Below are positions 37,901 to 46,895 of a DNA stretch of 64,000 nucleotides, piece by piece. The translations under genes were made by a program, and so were the position numbers. The number at the start of each line of letters is the position of its first letter. The stretch's first letter is position 1. The notes under the pieces were generated by a model that saw nothing but the letters and a program-made list of their open reading frames with translations, searched no databases and was not told where the DNA came from. Source of the stretch: Stenotrophomonas oahuensis (GTDB taxonomy: Bacteria; Pseudomonadota; Gammaproteobacteria; Xanthomonadales; Xanthomonadaceae); NCBI RefSeq assembly GCF_031834595.1, contig NZ_CP115541.1, positions 1,585,001-1,649,000 on the forward strand, in the 5' to 3' direction.

Positions 37901-38622
37901 GCCTGCGCGGCTTCGGCATGGCTCTGGATCGCCTCGCCGAGCCGGACAGCGGCGGCCTGCAGCGCTGCGCTGGGGTCCGCCATCACCACCGCCGGCAGTG
38001 CCGGCAACAGCGGCAGCGGTGCGCGCAGCGCCGGCAGGTCCGACGCCAGCGCCTCGGGGTTCTTCCACAACCGCAACAGTGCATCCAGCGTGGCCGGGTC
38101 ATTGGCGTGCACGCGCCAGAGATCGGCGGCCAGTTCCTCGTACAGCACCCGCTCGCCCGGAATCAGCTCTGGCGGTTCGAAGGTATGCCCGCTTTCCAGC
38201 GCATGTTCGCGCAGTACGCGGGTACAGAAGCCGTGGATGGTGAAGATCGAGGCCAGGTCGATCTCGTCAGCCGCGATCTGCAGGCGGCGGGACAGCGCTG
38301 CAGCGCTTTCGCTGCCGTGTTGCAGATGACGCTGCAGGATGGACCGGGTCAGGGCGACATCCGGGCTCTCGTCTTCGCCGGCGGGTAGATCGACCAGCCG
38401 AGCCGCCAGCGCCAGGCGCTCGCGGATGCGCTTGCGCAGTTCCTGGGTGGCCGCATCGGTGAAGGTGACCGCCAGGATCTGGCCGATGCGCAGGCCGCGT
38501 TCCACCACCAGCCGGGTGAACAGCGTGGCCAGGGTGAAGGTCTTGCCGGTGCCGGCACTGGCTTCGATCAGCTGCACGCCCTGCAGCGGCAGGGTCAGGT
38601 ACGGGTCGATGTCGGCGCTCAT
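34984..38622 (-). CDS. recB: Exodeoxyribonuclease V beta subunit RecB
   Basis: RecB is the 3'-5' helicase and the nuclease of RecBCD. The 1212-residue protein has Walker A EASAGTGKT (20-28), LVDEFQDTD, later UvrD helicase motifs (TLHKSKGLEYPLVFLP, YVGLTRAEHALW), and a C-terminal nuclease with GNVLHDALE, GKIDLTY and LDYKSN, the His, Asp and Asp-x-Lys metal-site residues. I chose ATG 38622, with GGAGG upstream and ATGA overlap with recC; the longer frame adds 61 residues that are recC sequence in another frame. Confidence 0.95.
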   Translation of the reverse strand: MSADIDPYLTLPLQGVQLIEASAGTGKTFTLATLFTRLVVERGLRIGQILAVTFTDAATQELRKRIRERLALAARLVDLPAGEDESPDVALTRSILQRHLQHGSESAAALSRRLQIAADEIDLASIFTIHGFCTRVLREHALESGHTFEPPELIPGERVLYEELAADLWRVHANDPATLDALLRLWKNPEALASDLPALRAPLPLLPALPAVVMADPSAALQAAAVRLGEAIQSHAEAAQAAIDAAFERKVFDGRRAKRPSFEKAFNELLAGRAALAWARGDKTHLGKLLPDALRDYCKDGQQAQCPSSSLFDALAQWWHAADARDVWLREQAVRLLHQLRHEARARLEELKRQRRVQTYDDLIDGVARALEGPDRQVLVRQLRAQYRMALVDEFQDTDDRQWSIFQTVFGDSVETREAGLEPALFLIGDPKQAIYGFRGGDIHTYLSAKRAAVAAPALNRNFRSRPAVLRALQALYDTAGEQAFGGADIAFEPVLPGSVRVDQDFQRNGAAAPGLTLRVLRSDDGKPLNADPSRQQATEACVAAIHEVLSEARAGQALLRGRPVQAGDIAVLVRRHSEATRIQQALAAVGIPAVAAGKQSLYATAEARELRVLLLALLQPADERRLRAALSTVLLGYSAAQIAAMEQDGDLQRTLQVQLLHWRERWHRGGPFAVVADVCAGQAERLLALMDGERRLTNYLQLAELLQEASTRALGMHGLLDWLQVQIAHADQDDEQQLLRLESDARRVQIVTLHKSKGLEYPLVFLPFVGIDGGAPNTDAHCTVHTAQGRELHWKLDKDASWEAASALREREQRAEDARLLYVGLTRAEHALWIACGDLAGLARTPLAPLLTPLDALRANPDILVDDTPLPPRPAPLAVEHEGALPPVRAVTRRVPHDWWVYSFTQLAQADAGGEDDTDAVSTEAPAAAADEPTGGELPLEPAVPADEAAAEAPDPRFMGSRFGNVLHDALENTDFAAWGHWLPGEGAPEGQDSVLRASLRAEGYADEDLDDGVAVLAPLVGHTLTVPLPEGGALHSLAASERRAEIEFHFALEPTAVSELLDVLHAHGVVRERRSFGTRRRLEGLMTGKIDLTYVRDGRWYVLDYKSNRLPGYSPALLDAAMRHSEYDLQALVYTVALHRWLRFRLGSGYDYERDIGGIRYLFCRGLAVPGEGVYTHRFAPALVDALDALFAGGPAQQAVLAARARGEIA

Positions 38623-41600
38623 GCCGCGTCCTCCGTATCGAAGCCGCTGAACACCTGCGCCTGCCGCACCGCGCGGAACACGGTAAAGCTGATCTGCAGC
38701 AGGTCGGCGTAACGGGCCTCGTCGTTGAACAGCGACTGCCCGCGCAGCGCCAGCTGATAGGCCTCGCCACTGCCCTCGCCCCAGCTGCGGTCGCCGCCGT
38801 GCCATTGCTTCGCGCCTTCGGCATGGCGCTTGGCGGCAGGCGCGTTGAACATCGCCCAGCCGGTATAGGGGCCGTACGGCAGTGGTTCGCGCAGCCCGCG
38901 TTCGCGGAGCTGCAGCAGCGCCGACAGCGCAGCGCGGGCCTGGGCCTGCCCCGGAGCCGGCAGCACATGCGGACCCAGTCCGTCGTCGCCGGCGTCGAAG
39001 AACTGCACCAGGGGCAGCGCATCGCCCGCCGCGTTCGCCAGCAGCCAGTCCAGTCCGTGGCGGATCGCCGCTGGACCGTTGAGGCTGCCCGCACGCAGGC
39101 GCACCAGCCCGTGCGGATGACGATCATCAACGCGCCCGAACAGGGTCACGCCGTCGATCTGCACTTCATAGCGGCGGCTTTCCAGTGGCGTGCCCTGCAA
39201 CCACTGCGCCAAGGCCTGCCCATAGGGCTGGGTCTGTGCCTGCACGGCGGCGAACTGACGCTCGCCCAGCGCGCCGGACGGGACCAGGCCGCGCGCGCGC
39301 AGTCGGGGATAAAGGGGCGCGTCGTCGCCGCGCAGGGTGGCGTCGATCACCGCCAGCTGCAGGGTGCGCTGCTCCAGCCCACGCCCGGCGATCACCAGCG
39401 GTTCAACGTCATCCACGTCTTCCAGAGGATCGGGCAGACGCAGACCCAGCGACTGCGACAGGAACTGCCCGGCCGGATCGACCAGCAGGCGGCGCAGCGC
39501 ATCCAGCGACAGATGCTGTTCGGTGGCGAGGTCCGGGTTGGGCGGCAATGCAGCGTCGAACCATGCGGGCGGCGTCCGGCGGGTGACGCCGGACTGCTGC
39601 GCAGCCGGGTGCCAGGCGCGCTGGTAGCTGAAGCGACGTGGCTCGTCTCCTCCGCCGAACGCTGCGGGCGAGAACGGCTGCAGCGCATGCTGCACGGTGA
39701 AGGCACGCACGGCCGCGTCCGGGTCCACATGGCAGGCCGCCGCCGCGTCGATCAGTTCGCTGACCAGCACCGACGGTTCACGCACGCTGCCATCGCGCGG
39801 GTCCGCACCCAGGTAGCTCAGGTAGAACACGTCCTGTGCCGCCGCGAACAGCTGCAGGAACAGAAAGCGGTCGTCTTCACGGGTGGAGCGGTCTCCGGGG
39901 CGGCGGCGCGGCGTATCCAGCTCGGCGGTGAGTTGGTTGAGACCGGCGGCCGGGTCGCGGCGCGGGAAGTCGCCATCGTTCAATCCCAGCACGCAGATCA
40001 CCCGGAACGGCAGCAGTCGCATGGGCACCATGCGGCCGAAGCTGATCCCGCCGGTGAGCAGCGGTGCGCGGGTGTCAGCTTCGCCGAGCACGCTACTGAA
40101 ATGGGCGCGGATCACCTCGGGCGGCACCGGCGCATCAAAGCTGGCGCTGTCGGCCTCGTCGGCAAACTGGTTGACCAGCTTGCGCAGGCGCTCCAGCGCG
40201 CGTTGCCCCTGCGCGGTGGCCGGTGGCAGCGGCAGCAGTGCATCCAGCAGGCCGAGCAGACGCTGCCGCCACTGCCCCGGGCTCATCGCTTCGCTCAGCC
40301 GCTGCTGGCTGACAGCCAGCACGCGCAGCAGCCGGATCAGCCGGTCCAGCGCCTCCAGCGCGCTGCCCTCCAGTTCCGGCCACGGGGCCACCCCGGCAAT
40401 GTCGCCGTCATCGCCGCTGGCGTGCCCCAGCAGCAGGCGATCCAGTGCGAACTGCCAGGTGAAGGCATCGTCGGCCGGTGCCTGGTGGCGCTGGCGGTGG
40501 TCGGCATTCAAACCCCAGCGCGCGCCGGCCGCCAGCAGCCAGTCGTGCAGGCGTTCAAACGCCACCGCGTCCAGCCCCGAGGCTTCGGCCAACGGCGCGC
40601 TGCCCAGCAGGTCCAGCACTTCATTGAGACCGAAGCGCGACACCGGCAGCGCCAGCAGATGTACGAATACGTCGGCCAGCGGCTCGCCCGCCAGCGGGCT
40701 GGTGTCGGCCAGGGCGTAGGGAATGTGTTCCAGGTCGCCGCTGCGTCCACCGAATACCGCTTCCAGGTACGGCACGTACGGGTCGATATCCGGGGCCAGC
40801 ACCGCGATGTCGCGGGCCTGCAGCGGCGGATCAAAGCGCGGGTCCTGCAGCAGCGCGCGCAACTGGTCATGCAGCACCTGGAGTTCGCGCAGCCGGGTAT
40901 GGCAGGCATGCACCTGCAGGCTGGGATCATCGCGGCGCAGCGCGGGCAGCAGATCACCCGACGGCTGTCCGCGGCGATGGAACAGGTCGCGCTGCAACCG
41001 ATGCAGCAGGCTGTCGGAGAGACCACCGTCCTCCAACGTGGCCCGGGCATCGAGTTCGGGGTCGGCGTAGGCGGCGATCTCACCACTGGGGTGCACCACT
41101 TCGTAGCTGCCCAGCACTGCCATGAAGTCGCGCCCGGCGGCACCCCAGGCCTGCAGCAGGCGGTTCTCGCCGGCGGCTTCGCCGAACGGGTCCGGCGCGC
41201 CGCTGCGCAGTTTTTCGGCCAAGGTCTGCAGATCCCCCCAGTACGCCTGGGTGGGTGTAGGCAGATAGAAGTGCAGCTCGCCAACCCGGGCCTGGGTGGC
41301 CATCACCCGCAGCACGTCCGGTGAGATGTTCAGCGTGGCGAAGGCCGACAGGCGTCGCGGCAGCCCCCGCGGCAGCGGCCGGTCCGCGCCCTCGAAGCGG
41401 TCCAGGTACGCCTGGATGCGGCGCGCACGGTACGAACGGCCCTGGGCCACGGCACGCCACAGGATGGCCTGCGGGTCGGCCGGGTCGGCCCCGGCTTCCC
41501 ACCGAAGGAGCCAATCGCGACGCCAGGCCTGGTACTTCTCGAACACGCTGGCCAGCTCGCCCGCCAGCGCCCACGGCAGCAGCGGATCGGGGCCGGAGAG

Positions 41601-41963
41601 ATACGCCCGCAGCGCGCGCAGCGGTGGCTGTTCAAGCAGGGCAGGGTCGCGCAGCGCCTGGTACAGCCGCCAGCGCATGCCTGCGGCATCCAGGTCATCT
41701 GCCTCGCCTTCCACATTGGCGTTCAAGGCGCGCGCGACGAACTCGCCGGGGGTCAGGAACTCCAGGTTGGCGGCGACGCCGAACTCAGCCGCCAGGGTGG
41801 AGTGCAGCCAGCGCCGCATCGCCACCTGCGGAATCAGAATGACCTCCGGTTCCAGCAGCGATTGGCCGGGAATCGGCGCGCGTACATGCCGCGCCAGCAG
41901 TGCGGCCAGCACGTCGAGAGAGTTGGAGTGGTACAGGCGGAAATCGGCGGCGGGGTCGCTCAT
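38619..41963 (-). CDS. recC: Exodeoxyribonuclease V gamma subunit RecC
   Basis: RecC recognises Chi and holds the RecBCD complex together. The 1114-residue protein shows the family N-terminus (LYHSNSLDVLAALLA) and helicase-like but degenerate domains, with FRVICVLGLNDGDFPR and FVREPLPYGPYTGWAMF-type segments near the C-terminal half. I chose ATG 41963 (MSDPAADF). It heads recC-recB-recD with 4-bp overlaps. The 142-bp gap to mlaF holds the divergent promoters; no clear -35/-10 pair was found. Confidence 0.94.
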   Translation of the reverse strand: MSDPAADFRLYHSNSLDVLAALLARHVRAPIPGQSLLEPEVILIPQVAMRRWLHSTLAAEFGVAANLEFLTPGEFVARALNANVEGEADDLDAAGMRWRLYQALRDPALLEQPPLRALRAYLSGPDPLLPWALAGELASVFEKYQAWRRDWLLRWEAGADPADPQAILWRAVAQGRSYRARRIQAYLDRFEGADRPLPRGLPRRLSAFATLNISPDVLRVMATQARVGELHFYLPTPTQAYWGDLQTLAEKLRSGAPDPFGEAAGENRLLQAWGAAGRDFMAVLGSYEVVHPSGEIAAYADPELDARATLEDGGLSDSLLHRLQRDLFHRRGQPSGDLLPALRRDDPSLQVHACHTRLRELQVLHDQLRALLQDPRFDPPLQARDIAVLAPDIDPYVPYLEAVFGGRSGDLEHIPYALADTSPLAGEPLADVFVHLLALPVSRFGLNEVLDLLGSAPLAEASGLDAVAFERLHDWLLAAGARWGLNADHRQRHQAPADDAFTWQFALDRLLLGHASGDDGDIAGVAPWPELEGSALEALDRLIRLLRVLAVSQQRLSEAMSPGQWRQRLLGLLDALLPLPPATAQGQRALERLRKLVNQFADEADSASFDAPVPPEVIRAHFSSVLGEADTRAPLLTGGISFGRMVPMRLLPFRVICVLGLNDGDFPRRDPAAGLNQLTAELDTPRRRPGDRSTREDDRFLFLQLFAAAQDVFYLSYLGADPRDGSVREPSVLVSELIDAAAACHVDPDAAVRAFTVQHALQPFSPAAFGGGDEPRRFSYQRAWHPAAQQSGVTRRTPPAWFDAALPPNPDLATEQHLSLDALRRLLVDPAGQFLSQSLGLRLPDPLEDVDDVEPLVIAGRGLEQRTLQLAVIDATLRGDDAPLYPRLRARGLVPSGALGERQFAAVQAQTQPYGQALAQWLQGTPLESRRYEVQIDGVTLFGRVDDRHPHGLVRLRAGSLNGPAAIRHGLDWLLANAAGDALPLVQFFDAGDDGLGPHVLPAPGQAQARAALSALLQLRERGLREPLPYGPYTGWAMFNAPAAKRHAEGAKQWHGGDRSWGEGSGEAYQLALRGQSLFNDEARYADLLQISFTVFRAVRQAQVFSGFDTEDAA

Positions 41964-42105
41964 CGCGCACAGTGTGCCGGATTGTTCCACGGGGTGGCGG
42001 GATTGGACCGACCGTTCCGCGACATGGCCGTGCGAGAATACTGCACGATCCAGTTCGGTTATGTTCAGCCGCCCACCACGATCTTAGAACGTTGGAAAAT
42101 TGTTA

Positions 42106-42903
42106 ATGGCGTCCATGACGGCTTCCCACGATCCATTGGTGCAGTTGAATGACGTGCGCATCGAGCGCGGCGGTCGCGCGATCCTGCGCGACGTTTCGCT
42201 GTCGGTGCCGCGTGGCAGCATCACCGCGGTGCTGGGTCCGTCGGGCAGCGGCAAGTCGACGCTGCTGGCGGCGCTGACCGGCGAACTGCGCCCGGCCGCC
42301 GGGTCGATCACCCTGTTCGGGCAGCCCATTCCCACCGGCAGCAGCGCACTGCGCGAAATGCGCCGCAGCGTGGGCGTGCTGCTGCAGGGCAATGGCCTGC
42401 TGACCGACCTGACCGTGGCCGAGAACGTGGCGCTGCCGCTGCGCACGCACACCCGCCTGCCAATGCCGGTGCTGCGCCGGCTGGTGGACATGAAGCTGCA
42501 CGCGGTGGGCCTGCTGGCCGCCGCAGATGCCTGGCCGCGCGAACTGTCCGGCGGCATGGCCCGTCGCGTCGCGCTGGCCCGCGCACTGGCGCTGGACCCG
42601 CCGCTGATGATCTACGACGAACCGCTGACCGGGTTGGACCCGATCGCCAGTGGCGTGATCATGAGCCTGATCCAGCGCCTCAACCACAGCCTGGGGCTGA
42701 CCAGCATCATCGTCAGCCACCACGTGCATGAAACCCTGCCGATCTGCGACCAGGTGATCGCCATCGCCAATGGCGGGGTGGTGTTCCAGGGCACGCCGGC
42801 CGCGCTGGAAGCCAGCGACGATCCGCTGCTGCGCCAGTTCCTGCATGGTCAGCCCGATGGTCCGATTCCGTTCGATGCCGCGCCGCGCGCGAAGGTGGCC
42901 TGA
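42106..42903 (+). CDS. mlaF: MlaF, ATPase of the phospholipid ABC transporter
   Basis: MlaF powers MlaFEDB, which moves phospholipids between the inner membrane and MlaC to keep outer-membrane asymmetry. The 265-residue protein has Walker A GPSGSGKST, the signature LSGGMARR and Walker B LMIYDEPLTGLDP, followed by SHHVHE. I chose ATG 42106, preceded by GGAAA; another ATG lies 9 bases later. First gene of mlaFEDCBA. Confidence 0.94.
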   Translation: MASMTASHDPLVQLNDVRIERGGRAILRDVSLSVPRGSITAVLGPSGSGKSTLLAALTGELRPAAGSITLFGQPIPTGSSALREMRRSVGVLLQGNGLLTDLTVAENVALPLRTHTRLPMPVLRRLVDMKLHAVGLLAAADAWPRELSGGMARRVALARALALDPPLMIYDEPLTGLDPIASGVIMSLIQRLNHSLGLTSIIVSHHVHETLPICDQVIAIANGGVVFQGTPAALEASDDPLLRQFLHGQPDGPIPFDAAPRAKVA

Positions 42904-43652
42904 TGCCGTTTGTTGAAGCCACCCGCTCGCTGGGCCGCGCCGGGCTGTTCTCGCTGACGGTGCTGCGCGGTTCGCTGCCCAGCGCTGACTTCCTGGCCGA
43001 GCTCACCCGCGAGATCTACAAGATCGGCGCGCGCTCGCTGCCGATCATCGCCGTCGGCGGGGCCTTCGTCGGTCTGGTGCTGACCCTGCAGGGCTACCGC
43101 ACGCTGACCACGTTCGGTGCGGCGGACGCGTTGTCCACGTTGCTCGGCCTGTCCCTGTACCGCGAACTGGCCCCGGTGCTGACCGCGCTGCTGTTCATTG
43201 GCCGCGCCGGCAGCTCCATCGCCGCCGAACTGGGGCTGATGCGCGCGACCGACCAGATCAAGGCGCTGGAACTCATGGCCATAGATCCGATCGCCAAGGC
43301 GGTGGCACCGCGCTTCTGGGCGGCGGTGCTGACCGTGCCGCTGCTGACCGGCATCTTCTGCTCGCTGGCGATCAGCGCCAGCTACTTCGAGGCCGTGCAC
43401 GTGCTGGGCCTGGACAATGGCGTGTTCTGGTCGGCGCTGAGCAACAGCGTGGATTTCTGGGACGACTTCGGCGTGGCAATGCTGAAGTCGGCCATCTTCG
43501 GCGGTACCGCCGCACTGGTGGCTTCGTATGTCGGCTTCCACGCCGAACCCACCATCGAGGGCACCTCGGTGGCCACCACGCGCGCGGTGGTGAATGCCTC
43601 GCTGCTGGTGCTGATGTTCAACTTCGTGCTGTCGGCGATGCTGTTCCGCTGA
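42903..43652 (+). CDS. mlaE: MlaE, permease of the phospholipid ABC transporter
   Basis: A 249-residue MlaE permease with five to six membrane helices and the family motifs GRAGSSIAAELGLMRATDQIKAL and LVASYVGF. Its ATG shares one base with the mlaF stop (TGATG), so expression is coupled. It forms the membrane channel with MlaF, MlaB and MlaD. Confidence 0.95.
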   Translation: MPFVEATRSLGRAGLFSLTVLRGSLPSADFLAELTREIYKIGARSLPIIAVGGAFVGLVLTLQGYRTLTTFGAADALSTLLGLSLYRELAPVLTALLFIGRAGSSIAAELGLMRATDQIKALELMAIDPIAKAVAPRFWAAVLTVPLLTGIFCSLAISASYFEAVHVLGLDNGVFWSALSNSVDFWDDFGVAMLKSAIFGGTAALVASYVGFHAEPTIEGTSVATTRAVVNASLLVLMFNFVLSAMLFR

Positions 43653-43718
43653 TCCGCTGTCCCCCTTTGATGCTCGCCTGGCCCGCCAGGCACCTGACAA
43701 ACAACGGTGAGATTTTCC

Positions 43719-44249
43719 ATGGCCATCCGCGGTCCCAGACTCGAATTTTCCGTCGGCGCCTTCCTGCTGCTGGCGCTGGCCTCGCTGCTCGTGCTGGCGG
43801 TGGCCTCCACCAACCAGCGCTGGGGCTTCGGCGGCGATGGCTATGAACTGAAGGCGCGCTTCACCCAGATCGGGCAGCTGCGCAAGCAGGCCCCGGTGAA
43901 GATCGGCGGCGTGGTGGTGGGCCAGGTCGCCAACATCGACCTCGACCCGACCCGCTTCGATTCCATCGTCACCCTGAAGCTGGACGGCAAGTTCAAGGAC
44001 CTGCCGGCCGACACCTCCGCCGGCATATTCACCAGCGGTTTGCTCGGCGAGAGCTATATCGGACTGCAGCCGGGCGGCGACCCGGACGTGCTCAAGCCCG
44101 GCGACGAAATCGTCTTCACCCAGCCGGCCGTGGATTTGATCCAGATGGTTGGCAAGTACATGTTCAGCGGTGCCGGCAACACGGGCGCTGCCTCCCAGGA
44201 AGCACCCGGTGCGGATGCACCGGCTTCGGAACCGGAAACCCAGAAATGA
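43719..44249 (+). CDS. mlaD: MlaD, MCE-domain phospholipid-binding protein
   Basis: A 176-residue protein with one N-terminal membrane helix (about 12-30) and an MCE domain (VKIGGVVVGQVANIDLD; GIFTSGLLGESYIGLQPGGD) that forms the hexameric periplasmic lipid channel. I chose ATG 43719, preceded by GGTGAG at good spacing, rather than the in-frame GTG 12 bases earlier. The C-terminal tail is Ala/Pro/Glu-rich. Confidence 0.94.
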   Translation: MAIRGPRLEFSVGAFLLLALASLLVLAVASTNQRWGFGGDGYELKARFTQIGQLRKQAPVKIGGVVVGQVANIDLDPTRFDSIVTLKLDGKFKDLPADTSAGIFTSGLLGESYIGLQPGGDPDVLKPGDEIVFTQPAVDLIQMVGKYMFSGAGNTGAASQEAPGADAPASEPETQK

Positions 44250-44911
44250 ACAAGACCCTGATGTCCGCGCTGCTGGCCAGCGCCCTGTTGGCTACCACCC
44301 CGTCGCTGGCGCTCGCCCAGGCCGCGCCAGCCCGTGCCGCCGCGAACCAGCAAGGTGCGGCCACCAAGACCGTGATGGACGCCAGCGCGCGGATCCTGAC
44401 AACGCTGCAGACCCGCAAGGCAGAGTTCACGAAGGACCCGAACGTCCTGCGCGCCTACATCAACAGCGAGCTCGACCGCACTTTCGACCGCGATTACGCT
44501 GCCCGCCTGGTGCTGGGCGTGCACGCGCGCGGGGCCTCCGACGCCGACGTCAAGCTGTTCGCCGACGCCATGGCCGACAACCTGATGCAGCGCTATGGTT
44601 CGGCCTTGCTCGGCATCCAGGGCAAGCCCAGCTTCCGTGCCAAGGGTGAGTCGCCGCTGCCGGGCAACCGCGGCATGAGCGTGGCCACTGAACTGGTGCG
44701 CAGCGGTGCAGAGACCACTCCGGTGGTGTACCTGATGCGCCAGGAAGGCGGCCAATGGAAGATCTTCGACGTCAACATCGAAGGCATTTCCTACGTGCAG
44801 ACCTTCCGCACCCAATTCGATGCTCCGCTGCGCCAGAAGGGCATCAAGCAGGTCGCCGCCGACCTGCGCGCCGGCACCACGCAGGCCGGACCGGCTGGCA
44901 ATGGCAAGTAA
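44246..44911 (+). CDS. mlaC: MlaC, periplasmic phospholipid carrier
   Basis: A 221-residue soluble carrier that ferries phospholipid between MlaA and MlaFEDB. It has a signal peptide (about 1-25, ending ALAQ) and the Tgt2/MlaC domain (INSELDRTFDRDYAARLVLG; WKIFDVNIEGISYVQTFR). ATG 44246 overlaps the mlaD stop (ATGA). Confidence 0.94.
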   Translation: MNKTLMSALLASALLATTPSLALAQAAPARAAANQQGAATKTVMDASARILTTLQTRKAEFTKDPNVLRAYINSELDRTFDRDYAARLVLGVHARGASDADVKLFADAMADNLMQRYGSALLGIQGKPSFRAKGESPLPGNRGMSVATELVRSGAETTPVVYLMRQEGGQWKIFDVNIEGISYVQTFRTQFDAPLRQKGIKQVAADLRAGTTQAGPAGNGK

Positions 44912-45212
44912 CGCGGCTCTGCAGCTGGACGGTTCGCGGGCGCGCCTGAGCGGCGCGCTTGACCGTGCAGCGGTGGTGGCGCTTTGGCCGCAGCTGCAGT
45001 CGCTGTCGGCCCAACTGACCGTGCTGGACCTGCAGGCCGTCACCGCAGTCGACAGCGCCGGCCTGGCGCTGCTGGCCGAACTGACCGCGCGCGCGCGCGC
45101 AGCCGGGCGTACGCTGGAGCTGCAAGGTACCCCGCCGGGTTTCACCGAACTGAGCGCCGCCTACCGGCTGGACGCTTCCCTTGATTTCAATGCCCTTTCT
45201 GCCGCGAGCTGA
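44901..45212 (+). CDS. mlaB: MlaB, STAS-domain subunit
   Basis: A 103-residue STAS protein that stabilises MlaF. The conserved VTAVDSAGLALLAEL segment includes the usual Asp-Ser. ATG 44901 lies inside the end of mlaC (11-bp overlap) and the stop is one base before the mlaA start chosen here. Confidence 0.9.
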   Translation: MASNAALQLDGSRARLSGALDRAAVVALWPQLQSLSAQLTVLDLQAVTAVDSAGLALLAELTARARAAGRTLELQGTPPGFTELSAAYRLDASLDFNALSAAS

Positions 45213-45213
45213 C

Positions 45214-46218
45214 ATGAACGTCGTACGCACCCTTTCCCTTCTGCTGCTGGTGGCGCTGCTCAGCGCCTGCGCGGCCAAGCCCGCGCGTGACAGCGCGCCC
45301 GCCAGCGTGGCCGTGGATTCGACCCCGGCTGCGCCGGCCGTCGAAGACGTCTCGGCAGCGCCCCAGGCCACAGGCGATGCCGACGGCGCGCCCGTGGCCG
45401 ATGCTGCAGCACCTGCGCCCGCTGACCCCGCCACCGCAGCGACCGGCGAGGCCCCGACCGCCGCCGAAGACGACTTCGCCGCGCTGTACGGTGGCCCGGC
45501 TCCCAGTGCCGATGGCAGCAGCGACGCGCAGCCCTCCTACGACCCGTGGGAAGGCTTCAACCGCCGCGTGCACGCCTTCAACGACGTGGTCGACCGCGCC
45601 GTGGCACGACCGCTGGCCACCGCCTACACCAAGGTGGTGCCGCGCTTTGCCCGCACCGGCGTGACCAACTTCTTCAGCAACCTGCGTGCTCCGGTGACCA
45701 TCACCAACCAGCTGCTGCAGGGTCGCCCTGGCGACGCCTGGGACAGCCTGGGCCGGTTCCTGATCAACTCCACCATCGGCATCGGCGGCCTGTTCGATCC
45801 GGCCAGTGCCGGTGGCGTGCCGCGCCGCAGCGAGGACTTCGGCCAGACCCTGGGCGCGTGGGGCTGGCGCAATTCGCGCTACGTGGAGCTGCCGTTCTTC
45901 GGCCCGCGTACCGTGCGCGACGTGTTCGGCCTGGCCGGCGACATTCCGCTGTCGCCGATCCGCACCATCGAGGAAGACAAGGTGCGCATCCCGCTGCAGG
46001 GCCTGCAGCTGGTCGACATGCGTGCGCAGCTGATGGCGCTGGATGACATCCGCGACAGCGCGGTGGACGAGTACGCGCTGACCCGTGATGCGTGGCTGCA
46101 GCGCCGCAACTACCAGATCGAGAACGACCTGCGTGGCAAGCACCGCCGCGGCCGTGATGCGGACGATGCCGATCCGATTCCGGTGGACGCGATGCCGATG
46201 CCCAACTGGGGAAACTGA
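45214..46218 (+). CDS. mlaA: MlaA (VacJ) outer-membrane lipoprotein
   Basis: MlaA removes misplaced phospholipid from the outer leaflet. The 334-residue protein has a lipobox (LLSAC, Cys at about 18), an Ala/Pro/Asp-rich linker of about 85 residues, and then the MlaA domain (YDPWEGFNRRVHAFND; NFFSNLRAPVTITNQLLQG; GLFDPAS; SEDFGQTLGAWG; LPFFGP). I chose ATG 45214 right after the mlaB stop; ATG 45190 is possible. Being part of mlaFEDCB differs from E. coli, where mlaA is separate. Confidence 0.94.
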   Translation: MNVVRTLSLLLLVALLSACAAKPARDSAPASVAVDSTPAAPAVEDVSAAPQATGDADGAPVADAAAPAPADPATAATGEAPTAAEDDFAALYGGPAPSADGSSDAQPSYDPWEGFNRRVHAFNDVVDRAVARPLATAYTKVVPRFARTGVTNFFSNLRAPVTITNQLLQGRPGDAWDSLGRFLINSTIGIGGLFDPASAGGVPRRSEDFGQTLGAWGWRNSRYVELPFFGPRTVRDVFGLAGDIPLSPIRTIEEDKVRIPLQGLQLVDMRAQLMALDDIRDSAVDEYALTRDAWLQRRNYQIENDLRGKHRRGRDADDADPIPVDAMPMPNWGN

Positions 46219-46227
46219 GCCGCCAAT

Positions 46228-46256
46228 AAAAAACCCCGCCGAGGCGGGGTTTTTTG
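46228..46256. terminator. Bidirectional Rho-independent terminator between mlaA and gpx
   Basis: CCCCGC (46234-46239) pairs with GCGGGG (46244-46249), flanked by A6 and T6. The stem ends both the mla operon (plus strand) and gpx (minus strand). Confidence 0.93.
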
Positions 46257-46263
46257 TGGCCGA

Positions 46264-46824
46264 TCAACCGGCCAATGCGGCGTCGATCGCGGCGACGAGG
46301 CGCGGATCGTTGGCGGGCACGTCCGGGGCGAAACGGGCGATGACCTGGCCGTCGCGGCCGATGAGGAACTTCTCGAAGTTCCACAGCACGCCCGGGGCCG
46401 GGTTGACCACCAGGTCGGGGAGCTTGGCGACTGCGCCCTGCAGCTTCTCGCGCATCGGGCCTTCGCCGGTAGCGGTCGGCTGGGCCTGGGTCAGCTCAGC
46501 GTACAGCGGGTGGATGTCGTCACCGGCTACGCTGATCTTGGCGAACATCGGGAAGCCGACGTTGTATTCCAGCTGGCAGAACTGCTGGATGTCCGCTTCG
46601 GTGCCCGGCTCCTGGCCGAGGAAGTTGTTGGCAGGGAAACCCAGCACTTCCAGCCCGGCGGCCTGCTTGTCAGCGTACAACGCCTGCAGCCCTTCGTACT
46701 GCGGGGTCAGGCCGCACTTGGAGGCCACGTTGACCACCAGCAGCACCTTGCCGCGGTAATCGGCCAGCGACGACGGCTGGCCTTCAATGGTGGTGACGGG
46801 GATGTCGTAAACGTTCTGGCTCAT
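46264..46824 (-). CDS. Glutathione peroxidase family protein
   Basis: A 186-residue thiol peroxidase of the glutathione-peroxidase family, reducing H2O2 or lipid peroxides. It has Cys37 in NVASKCGLTPQY, the LGFPANNFLGQEPG segment with the active Gln, and WNFEKFLI with the Trp. The active site is Cys, not selenocysteine, so thioredoxin may be the real donor. Start ATG 46824 (MSQNVYD) has GTGAG upstream. It converges on mlaA. Confidence 0.92.
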   Translation of the reverse strand: MSQNVYDIPVTTIEGQPSSLADYRGKVLLVVNVASKCGLTPQYEGLQALYADKQAAGLEVLGFPANNFLGQEPGTEADIQQFCQLEYNVGFPMFAKISVAGDDIHPLYAELTQAQPTATGEGPMREKLQGAVAKLPDLVVNPAPGVLWNFEKFLIGRDGQVIARFAPDVPANDPRLVAAIDAALAG

Positions 46825-46852
46825 ATAAAACTCACGGAGAAAAACTGGAGGG

Positions 46853-46878
46853 GTAGAGTCGACCGTTGGTCGACTGCT
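46853..46878 (+). repeat. SMAG/REP element upstream of gpx
   Basis: GTAG (46853-46856) followed by AGTCGACC (46857-46864), loop GTT and GGTCGACT (46868-46875). It separates gpx from the Cys-rich lipoprotein gene in the same direction. Confidence 0.85.
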
Positions 46879-46895
46879 CTTCGCGCAATCCAACA

